64,000 nucleotides of DNA, taken from assembly GCF_037325665.1 (NCBI RefSeq), contig NC_090248.1, positions 17,850,580 to 17,914,579 on the forward strand, written 5' to 3'. Every line of letters starts with the position of its first letter. Position 1 is the stretch's first letter. The DNA comes from Littorina saxatilis (Eukaryota; Mollusca; Gastropoda; Littorinimorpha; Littorinidae). This document shows, in pieces, positions 22,830 to 34,200 of the stretch. The notes under the pieces are model-generated. The model was not told where the DNA came from and ran no database searches. It was given only the letters and a program-made list of their open reading frames with translations. A program made the translations under genes and the position numbers.

Positions 22830-23482
22830 ATTTTTTTTTTAAAGTGTTGTTACTGAACGTTAATTTGTGTTTCAAACTATATGTGCTAACCAGTCAGTGA
22901 TATTTGTGATTTGTTTGAACATTCTGTGTATGGTTGTGTGTGTGTGTCCTCCTGCAAAGTTTCTACCTTTACATATGCAGTTACAAACTACTTTCTGTTG
23001 TCTCAGAAATATTTGTTTTCAATGTAACTATTTAGACACACTTGCCTTTGTTCAAATGAGTTTAATGTCAACAAAGTGTTCCTCTCTAGCATGTGGAGTC
23101 TCATATATCATTTTACTGCTGGTAAAAAAACACCTAACACTTCATTCTATTAAGTCATTGTGGCAGTCCTTTTGTGTGATAACTGTTCTATTGTTCCAAA
23201 AGCTTAATTACAAGGATAGCTTGTAGAGCAAAATAAAGTTCTTGGTACTAAACACACACATAGACAGTGACACCAGTATGTACATATACAAACAGAACAC
23301 ATTTCATACACAGTGATATACATTTTGCATTACACGTGCATGGTAGTACTCGCATACACACTCACACGTACACACACACACACACATTGCCAGCAACACA
23401 CATTCAGGACAGAAAGTTTTGAAAGACACAGTGAAGAACTGGTCATCAAGCATTTCAACTCTCATGCTATTGTAGCCAGGTT
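22830..23482 (-). other. Probable 3'-UTR side of RFT1
   Basis: The stretch lies just downstream of the RFT1 stop on the - strand. It is AT-rich with a short (AC)n run at about 23370-23387. No other gene is seen. Confidence 0.45.
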
Positions 23483-26165
23483 TTATTCTGTGTGATGTTT
23501 GTGCAATAACTGGTCTCTGATCACTTGCACCATATTTTTCTCTGTGAAGAAAACTGTTCCGAGAACCGCCAGTAGACAGATGCCATTGACTCCTATGTGT
23601 AGTAAGTTGCCCAGTAGATTCCCTTGCATGACCCACTGTCTCTGCAAAGAGAAGCATGGTTTTGCAGTTATGTTCCAAGTCGGAGCCACACCATTCATAC
23701 ACAATGAACTAAAGTGCAATTTTTGGCCATTCTTGCCTTTGGCCTGTTTTGCTCAAGATTGTTTATTATGACAGAAAGCAATACAATGAAACAAACAAGT
23801 GTCTTGGAAATATTTACACCCCTCTTCTCTCAGTGCTTCATCCCTCAATCGCTTCTAAGTTTGAAAACCATGATCTTTTGTGCCAGGACCTACAGCATAA
23901 GATCTCGGGTATCTGAGCTTGAAAGAATCAGTTAAACCTGCATGCATAATAGTGCTAGTTTCAGCCAGGCCTCTGGAGAGGATGATGTATGTTTCAAAGG
24001 GTCTCCCCCTCTCCCTACCAGCCATGTTGTAGAGGACGATGCTCCAATACATGATCCACAGTTCTCAGCCAACAGATGGTTATCTCCAAGCAATTACAAT
24101 GAACCTAGGAATTTTGTACCTCTGATATGGAAGTGATGATAAAAGAGACAGCCAGTGTTGCTATCACAGGTCCAGATGGTATGATCTCTGCCAGTGGTGT
24201 GTAGCTGGTGTTTTCAAAGTATTTCCAGATGAAGATTATACTGTAAAGAAGAACATCTTTAGTTTTGTAATGTCCACATTTATCATGTGAGCCGCTGATC
24301 AGTCGACTTAACACTTTTTACCCCACCTATGTTGACCAAGTTTTTTTTAGCCGAGACCAGCTGTGCTGCAGCAGGTCACTCAGAATTGTAGTAACTGTGT
24401 ATCAACACGCTGGAATGCAGGCGTTAGATGGACGTTACAGGAAGCGACTGAAGCTAACAGTCTGAGCGGATATATCCGTACCTGGTCAGATAGAGCCATA
24501 TGAGTGGGTACGGATATATCCGTACCTGGGATACAATGAGTTAAGCTTTCCTGGCGTCACTGTTGATAAACAAGTTATGTGCATGTAACGCAGTGTCCGC
24601 TCCACTTGATGCCCTTTTCTTTCAAACATTTGGAGGTCACTATTCACTGTGATGCAATGATTGCTTGAGTCCACTGATCAACAGTGATTGTCTCGGTGTT
24701 TCAAAGGAGCACAGCCCTTCCATAGCCAATTAAAAATCCCAATACAGTTGTTTCCAGAATTCGTCCAGTACAACAGCTAACGTTTTACGCTGAAGAAAGT
24801 TTTGGTGTAGTGCTAAAGTATTTCAGACAGAAGGCCAAAGCTGCCCTTCTGTGTGATTTGACACATGGAAGTTACAAAATAAAATGGTTCTGGGAAGGTC
24901 TACAGGGAGATAACTGTTTGTTCTGTCCAGAATGACAAGGGAAAAAAGAGGGAGACCTGACCTGTGAGTGATGCGCAGTGCCATGTTGAAACAGTTGGCC
25001 AGGATGAAGCCTACACTGCCGATCTGTGTCGTCAGGAACCACGATGTCGTCAGGAACAACACTGACAACACCAGCATCTTCTGGTTGTACCTGTAACAAA
25101 CAACTACACAAGTGAAAAGGGGAATAAAATACAAGCACTCACATTGGATAAAAAATGACTAATTACACATTAACATGCTTCCATTTGAAACTTCGAGGTC
25201 GTCATCGTGGATTGACGCCCGACCAAAGCTAATTGAAGCCCTTCGTCGCTTCGCTCCGTCGGGCTTCAATTAGACTTTGGGAGGGCGTCAATTCACGATG
25301 AAGACCGAGAAGTTTCAAATAGAAGCATGTTAATGTTATTGTAATTCAATCTGACGACGATCTCTTTCCTGCTTTCATGCGATGGTAAACAGACATAATA
25401 GACCTTTTTCGTATAACCTTTGCCCCCAGCGTTTCGACCAATCAGATTTTAGGGCACGGCAGCCTCTCTCTGATAACCGGAACTAGGGGGCAATAGGTGC
25501 CTGGCCTGAAATACCTCTTTCACTTTCGATGCTTGAAGATTACTTTGCCAGAGGATTACTTTGAGAAATTCTGCAAGAAAACGGATTATCTTGTTCAAAA
25601 TCATGAACAAAAAGTCAAGGACATGCACGAAGGTATGGTTTGAAACGGCGATTGGTGGTATATGGACGAAAGACTTGGCAAACTTCCCCTGCATAAGCGA
25701 GGGTGCGTATCGCTAGCGCTACGTGTCATTTGTGCTGAGTGTCATTTGTCCTACGTGTCATTTGTGCTACGTGCCGCTATCGCTACGTTGATTAGTGCTA
25801 CAAATAATTTGTCGATGAGTCGCCATCATTCGTTCATTATCACTACGTGTCGACAGCACTACATCTTTTAGCGCGACGTGTCATTATCGCTACGTGTCAA
25901 TACCACTACTTACTGACGACTCTCTCTTTCTCATTTTTTCAGTCTCTCGCTCTCACTCGTGGTTTGTGTGTGTATATGTATGTCTGTGTATGTATGTGTG
26001 TGTGCGTGTGTCTGTCTGTTTCAGTGTGTTTGTGTGTGTGTGTGCCTGTGTGTGTGTGTGTGACTCTATCTCTCTCTCTTGCTCACTCACTCGCTCACTC
26101 ACTCTGTCTCACTCACTCATGTGAATAGTTTCTCTGCCTTGCTTATCTTTTGTAATTGTTTTACG

Positions 26166-26200
<35 letters not shown>

Positions 26201-26788
26201 TCAAGATTAGAATAGTCCCTCTCTGGGCGAGGGCTGGTTGAAAAGAAGCTCGTTTATATTGCTTATGCCACAACCCTCGTAAAATAAAATTTGATTTGAT
26301 TTGATTTGATTTGATTTGTCTCTCTCTCTCTGCCTCTCTCTCTCTCTTCTCTCTATCTCTCTCGCTCTCTCTGAAGGAATATTTTGTTGTTCCTATCAAT
26401 TTGCCAGAGATTTGTAATTTTTGGAAGAAAGTCTCTGCATGATTTTCAGTTGTTTCTTTCGGATTTTGATTTTTTTAGAAAAAAGGGCTTTGTTTTTGAC
26501 TAATTGTAAGACAGTGTTATTGCATATATTTGTAAATGGAAATATTGACACAAGGTATAACCGAGGATATTGAAACCTTTTCTTCTCTCCCAAATTCTTT
26601 TATGAAATGAGAGGGGGAGAGAGAGAGGGGGGGATTGACAGACAGAAAAAGCGCGTGAAAGCGGAAGAGAGAGACAGTTAAAAGGGATGGAGGGTGCTTT
26701 TTATTTTATGGTTGGTTGGTTTTAGTTCTTAATGCACTGTTTTTGACAATAGTTTTCATTCAGTAAAAGCCAAATTCAATTACCGCTT

Positions 26789-26873
<85 letters not shown>

Positions 26874-29800
26874 TCATTACACACACACACACCGCACACA
26901 CACACACGCACAAACTCATACGTACACACGGTATCGTACACACAAACTCACACACAGAAAAACATCCGTGTATGTATATACGGTATCATGCGAGAGAGAG
27001 ATCGAGAGAGGTAGAGAGTGGGGAGGGGGAAATCCAAGATTAAGGGTGGGTACGAAGTCAACGTAGTTGGCATCGCTGATAGCCGTGCCATTGCCAGACA
27101 CAAAGTGACTCGAGCAGACTTTTCAATGGCACGACAAACCCCTATCGTCGGATTGCTTGCACCCATCGCGTCCTTCGCTGTTGCGCCTTCGCACTTGCAC
27201 CCATCGGAAAGCCATACAATGACAAATTCTGTCCACCGTATTTCTCTTTCTTCATTCCACTGTTGCACTTGCAGTTGCAAACACAACAGTTTGCCTCGTC
27301 GTCTCCGCACTTGACTTTGCACCAAGCCTCGTTGTCGATTTTTCCTTTTGCCCCCTAGTTCCGGTAGATCTGACAATAAACTTCACAGCGCATGTGCCAA
27401 AATTTAAGTGAAAAAGGTCTATTGGTTCTGTTCTGTTCACACACTACTTTCAGTCCACCTACCTGCATGGGTCAAGTCCCAAGAAATATGTCTCCGGAAG
27501 AATTCATGCATCAACTTACGTCACGTATTCGACGTCATCACTTCGCATACCTTATGGTCTCGGTATTTCGTTGACCTTCATATTTCCTACTTGTAAAATG
27601 ACCCTCAAAGCTAACCGAGACTAGTTGAGGTTGTATCAATGCGCCTTAATTGCCAGCAGGTGGTTAATGGCCTTTTTAGCGAGTGGTTATCGACAATTAA
27701 TGACCGGTAATTTTTAATGAGTTGGGGCATTCTGACCAATCACAGGATCTGTTTCATTAAAACGCCAACTTGATTGAATTACAATATTGAATAATTCTCT
27801 TTTTTTAATTCTGTGTGAGTGCTTGTAATTTATTATTTTTGTCCCACTAATGTAGTTCAGAACTGCACCAAGCATGGAAGTATTCCCCTACATCCAAAGA
27901 CTCGATGATTAAGATTTCATGAAGCCAAATTAACCTACTGACCTAGGTTTAAGAAAACTCTTCCAGATTTGTAACAGGCATCTTACAGTGTAAATAAAGG
28001 TAATGCCAGACCTGTTTACCCTAAACCCAAGGCAAGAGTACTTTCCCAAAAAGTTGAGTGTATTTTTCAAAAAGTTGGTGTATTTTGCAAGCAAAGCCAT
28101 ATGGGCTAGGGAAAATGTACGCGTGGGTGCAAACGTGTTTGTGTAAGAATAGCATGTCTTGTGAACACCTTCAGAATTTAACTCCTTCCAATACAACAGG
28201 AATACAACAATTTTATTTACCTGTCAGTTTATAGCATTATCATAATAACCAGTGTCTTCCAAACAGATTGATAATGAAAAGATGAAGTTTGTGAAATAGC
28301 ATCTGCGGTTGACAGTGGCAAGTTCATTTTTGAGTCACTTGAGAAAAAGTGACTCTATGTAATCGGTCAGTGTTAGTCTGTCCGGCCGGCCGTCCGTCCG
28401 GCCGTCCGTCCGGCCGTCCGGCCGGCCGTCCGTAGACACCACCTTAACGTTGGACTTTTCTCGGAAACTATCAAAGCGATCGGGCTCATATTTTGTTTAG
28501 TTGTGACCTCCAATGACCTCTACACTTTAACGATGGTTTCGTTGACCTTTGACCTTTTTCAAGGTCACAGGTCAGCGTCAAAGGAAAAATTAGACATTTT
28601 ATATCTTTGACAAAGTTCATCGGATGTGATTGAAACTTTGTAGGATTATTCTTTACATCAAAGTATTTACATCTGTAGCCTTTTACGAACGTTATCAGAA
28701 AAACAAGGGAGATAACTAGCCTTTTCTGTTCGGCAACACACAACTTAACGTTGGGCTTTTCTCGGAAACTATAAAAGTGACCGGGCTCAAATTTTATGTG
28801 AACGTGACTCATTGTGTTGTGAATAGCAATTTCTTCCTGTCCATCTGATGCCTCATATAATATTCAGAACTGCGAAAGTGACTCGATCGAGCGTTTGCTC
28901 TTCTTGTTACAATCATCTCCGAAAACATTGCTTCAGCGCGGACTACAGCCTTTTCTTCTGGCAGGATTTGCTTTGCGGGAATGAACTTCATAATTCCTTG
29001 GCAGCAACCTTGTCCAGGTAAGTTTTGGAACTGCAGTGTCGTTCGATGTCATATTTCCCAGCATGGGCAACGGAGAAATCTGATTTACAATACTTGCAGT
29101 GTGCATGACTTTTTCCCATAGTAGACTCCACAATTCCTGGCTCTTTCTTATATTTGTCCAAGAAAATCTGCTGCTTCTGCTGTTTAGACTTGGTACAGTC
29201 ATCCGAAACTGGCACATTTTTCCGCTTCATTTTGCCACGATTGTCCAGACGATCGCACGTGCCAACAACTGAACAAGGTTTCCACAACTGAAGACTCGCT
29301 GTCATGGTTATCTCCCTTCGACCGAAATCGGTATCAGTTGTACCATTCCGTAATCAGCACACCAACAACGGAAAACGTATTCTAGACTTTTTCTTAGGCG
29401 TATTTTGTGCGTGTGTCGCGTATTTGCGTACCGATAATAATTTGGCGTACAAAATACGCCCAAATCGTACTGGTAAACAGGTCTGTAATGCCCAAAAGCC
29501 TTAAAACTGTTTCTTCTTCTGCGTTCGATATTCATGGCCGTCATATCTTCAGGTCGGTGGCTGCCATGAAGTCAGCAGTCCCAGAACTTGGTGCCCAGGA
29601 AAACTTTCAAACTTGTTTCAAAACAAGCACTATACATTGAAGGCTGTCCAACAACTGACCTGTCGACCTGTTCCTTGCTCATGGTGGCGAACACAAAGCC
29701 CTCAGTGACCCCGTTCACAGCAAGCAGCAGTACGTACACACAGTACCATCTCAGCAGTGTCGGCCCTGTACAGCGTATCAAATATTAATGATCAAAAGCA

Positions 29801-31238
29801 TATCACCACAACTACTACACTGGAACTCCCGCAATTTGAGACCCTCTCCATTTAAAGACCCTGTTTTCAGATTTTTCTGTCCATAACCTGGATGTAAATT
29901 GACCCCCTTTGTAAGACTCTCTCCTTCTTAAGACCGGATTTTCTCAGGTTTTTGGTATTAAAAGGGAGGTTCCACTGTACTGTATACTAGAATAATACCA
30001 TCACTGAAGAAAGAAACGGCAACCTATAATATCACTGCAGTGAGGTGATACCAATTGCCCAAAAGATTAACAATCCAAAGCATCAATGCAAAAGTGCCTG
30101 CCTTTGCAGAACAAAAACGTCTCACATGAAATGTACATGTGCATATTTTTAAAGAACAATGTCATTGCTATCTTAAAGGGCAAATGAGCAGTTGACAACT
30201 CATATCCAAGAGAAATCGAACAGAAACATCAAATGTTCCATATTATTTGCGTAAACAGAATTAGAACAGAAAATCAAGAGACTACTTTTCTTCCTGTTCC
30301 AACTACGTACTATATCAGCGGTCTTACCAGTTCCAGTACTTAGACTTTGTCCGCCATAGATGTGCAGCGCCAAGTAGGAGTTAGCATAACCAAAGACGAC
30401 CACCGTACAGCCGATCAAGGTGACGATCTTCACCAAAACCCCAAGGACCCTGCTGCTTAACTGTATGCAGTCCTGCACCAACAGAAAACACCAAAGCCTG
30501 TCAGGATCTGTATGATAATATGCTCGCGCTCGCACACACGCACACTTTTTTTCTATCTCTCTTGTTCTCAAATACAAGCGAACTTGTTTGCATACTCCAT
30601 GTAATTTACCTTTTTACTAGCACAAATAATAGAATAACTTACACCGGTCTAACATTGTGAGTAGGGAACTATCAATTCTTTTCAAATATTGCCTGTAACA
30701 TTTAACCTTCACCGGATCACGCTTTGGACTAGACAGTCCGGATGATGTGGGTCGTGTACGACAAATACTTTGTAAAGAAGGATTTAACGTAAACAGTTAT
30801 ATGGGCCGTACATGACCCACACCATCTGAATAGGGGTAAACGCTTTACCGCCTCTTTGCAGAGTATGGGTCGTACACAACCCACGCCATCCGAATAGGGA
30901 TAAACACCATAACATACCTTCTTTAATTCCATATGGGTGGTCCACAACGCATAACATTTCGGACTGTGTAGTTCAAATGATGTCATTGTTTATTTGCTTG
31001 TTTACAAAGATAATCCTTTAAAAATTGGTCGATATGAAGGTTCTATGGTGTTTGAGGATTACATGAAGTCTCAATCCAAAACTCACAATAGTTTTAGAAA
31101 TACAGACACTTTTGTGAGGCTCGATCTGTGTCGTCCAAGACCCAGGAAGCACGGTGAAGGTTAAACTGGCAGGTTTTTGTTTGTCTGAATATGGAGTCTC
31201 AGTCTGAACAATTTGATGAAGAAAGTTCCTTACCTAGC

Positions 31239-31297
<59 letters not shown>

Positions 31298-34200
31298 GTG
31301 CTTGTTCTTTGGCAGGTTTGGCTCTGTTTAGTGTCTGAGAAAAGAAGAGGTAGCCATTTTCTTCTATAGGCAGGAAGATAAAGCGGGCCACCAGGGAACC
31401 CAGGTTGTTGATGACATCATAGACACCTGCAGACAGATGTCCTGAGTTATGGCATCTGGCATGCAATCGCTTTTCATAATTGAGCCGCTGATTTCAGACG
31501 TTGACCTGACTCAAAGTCACAATGAAAACAAGTTAGCCTAGACATAGAAAACCCCAAGAAATTCAGCCTTGAGCATTTACAAATCTTGCCTATGTAAACT
31601 TTTCAACTTTTTACATTCATGAGAAAGCACACAGTTATATATCTATCTGACTGTGACAAACAATGGAGTACACTATGTAGCCTTTCAGTCTATCGATCAA
31701 TAAGACAACAAATCTCTTATTTTAAAGTAGACTACATGTATTTGATTCTCCAAACTATAATAAAATAAACTTGGCCAAAAAATTATTGCAACATTCATTT
31801 AATTAAAACATTATATGCCAGTTAAGGCCATTCACTCGACTATCAGGATCACTTTTTGGATTAAAGGTATCTTTCACAGGGATCACGTGACCGCCGCTCA
31901 AATAAGGGTACCCTCAAAATCGACCAGACAAAAACGGAAGGGCCCAATTAAAAATCGACAAAAAATCACAATAAACAAAACTTTGTTTTGTTTAGCTACC
32001 TTGCGTATTTCGTGTGCTATGCTATTCCTACTGCTGCAGGTGTCGATCACAAGAGGGGTCAAAAACGGGACGTTTTGCATCATTTTTGGGGGGTATCATG
32101 ACAAAAAGCGCTGCACTTGGTGGATTGCTTTGAAACTTTCAGAATAATTCATTAACATACTGATGATACTTCAAGCGAAAATTTGGATCGTTACAATAAT
32201 GTGTTAAAATGTTATGCAATGTTTTGAAAGAAGGTTTTAAACTCGTCGTATGATTGTTCACTTGTGTCCAAAAAATTCATGACTTTGCATACCCCCCGCA
32301 GGTTAGGGGGAAGAATTTACCCGATGCTCCTCAGCATGTCGTAAGAGGCGACTAACGGATTCTGTTTCTCATTTTACCCTTGTTAAGTGTTTCTTGTATA
32401 AAATATAGTCAATGTTTGTAAAGATTTTAGTCAAGCAGTATGTAAGAAATGTTAAGTCCTTTGTACTGGAAACTTGCATTCTCCCAGTAAGGTCATATAT
32501 TGTACTACGTTGCAAGCCCCTGGAGCAATTTTTTGATTAGTGCTTTTGTAAACAAGAAACAATTGGCTCTATCCCATCTCCCCCCTTTCCCCGTCGCGAT
32601 ATAACCTTGAACGGTTGAAAACGACGTTAAACACCAAATAAAGAAAGACTTCTGACACTTTAGCAAGAGGTGCTACAGTGCATATATTGTCATCAATGTT
32701 AAATGCAATGACATCTGCCTTCCATCTCTCTTTTCTATTTTTTTGTTTAGTCTTACCTGTCCAACTTACCCTGGTCAGCGAAGCTCAGGACATCCAGAAA
32801 GGTCATCACATAACGCTCTCCTGCAATATGCAAAAGTTCTTTGATTTGGAAGTAGCTAAATATCAGAGGTATCACCGAACAAGAGACCATGAACACCAAA
32901 CACACCTCAGTTCATAATTTCAAATGGTTAGAGCGTTGACCTCTTGTGTGTTTGTTTTGCTTTCTTGCTTATTATTCAAACCATGTTTGCTTGTTTTGTT
33001 AAAATATTCTTCTTTGCTCTGAGATAGCAAATTACTACAAAGTCTTAAAACAAAAATCTGCAGTATTTTTGCTTGAATATTCTTGTTAAGAGTAAGAACA
33101 TACAATCCACATTAAATGTAATGTATCTGCCATATTGTTGCTTATCAATCTTGTTTAAAGTAAGAATACATGAAGTGGCATTCAATGTATTTTACAGCCA
33201 TGCCATTTTGTTTTTTAGATTCTGTTTAAAATTTGTTAAAAAAATGTTTACCTTCTGTAAGAATTTGTTTGAGAAAAGACTGTTTGAAGAAGCTCCATGT
33301 TAAATGGACCACATGGACATCAAACAAAGCCTGCAAAATAAAAAGGCAATGTCACACGCTTTCCTTCTTTGCCACTACTAAAGCAAACGTGTGCAAGATT
33401 GTATGTTACACGCTTTGGAGCATGTGCAAAAACGAATTCAAACTCGAAATCGTCCCTCCAAAAGCCCCAAAATGCACACACGACTTTTATTTCTCTTGCT
33501 GTTATCGTTTCTTCTCTTTACAAATTCTTCAACGCTGAGAATACTGAAAACGGCATCCCAGACGACAGTACTGTTTCCATACGCGAATTTAGCTGCCTTG
33601 GAAAGTGGCTCGCTCAGGAGGCCTGTTAGTCTGAAACTAGAAGGACAGAGTTCTGAACATAGATGACAAAGATCCCAGAAAGAACAAACATTTCGCGGAT
33701 GCAGACACAGAAAGACGTCATGAAGAATACGATGCTTCAAAAGATACAGACTGTGACGATGACTATGACGTCATTCACATATACTGAGACGTCATTCATA
33801 GTTGTTCGGTCACTTCCGTCAAAAAGTAGATCTCTCGACAATGGCTGCTCCTGTGTTTAGGTTTGTCAAGCTTGAGTACACAAAACGTGTTTGTTCTCTC
33901 CTCTGTTGAAGCTGTGAGACATAAATGCTATTCCGACTTGGTCGTGTGACAGAGTTTTCTTCCCCACTCGATTAGCTGATGTCTAACTCAGCCTGACGGC
34001 TTCGTTAGACAATCAACGTAATCTCGTGTGGAAGAAAACGTCTGTCACACGACCAAGTCTGAATAGCAGGTATTGTAGCCTTGCATAATAAGGTAAGTAT
34101 ACCTTACAACATGATTTAAATACAGTATGAAGAAATCATGAAATACGATACTCCGAATATAGTCAATGTTTGTAAAGATTTTAGTCAAGCAGTATGTAAG

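Larger units (their letters stand above)
28007..29485 (-). mobile_element. hAT-like transposon, 6-bp target duplication, transposase remnant
   Basis: Ends CAGACCTGTTTACC at 28007 and GGTAAACAGGTCTG ending at 29485 are perfect 14-bp inverted repeats, flanked by TAATGC at 28001-28006 and 29486-29491. On the - strand the frame 29305-28988 carries a zinc-finger-like stretch ([12 protein letters not shown] then DIERHC), as at the N-terminus of hAT transposases with a BED-type finger. The catalytic core is not visible. A hairpin-ended repeat (28333-28915) is nested inside. The element lies in RFT1 intron 10. Confidence 0.83.

Noticed and set aside
26948-27376. A 142-residue - strand frame in RFT1 intron 10
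   Set aside because: Part translates microsatellite flank and the rest matches no family I know; not supported as a gene.
25399-27421. A 2-kb transposon with ends atagacctttttc
   Set aside because: The two ends match over about 13 bp and inner pieces near ccggaactag match too, but no clear target duplication was found and the interior is mostly simple repeats, so I did not list it as an element.
28378-28431. CRISPR-like or satellite array
   Set aside because: It is a short CCGT/CCGG microsatellite inside the hairpin-ended repeat, without spacers.
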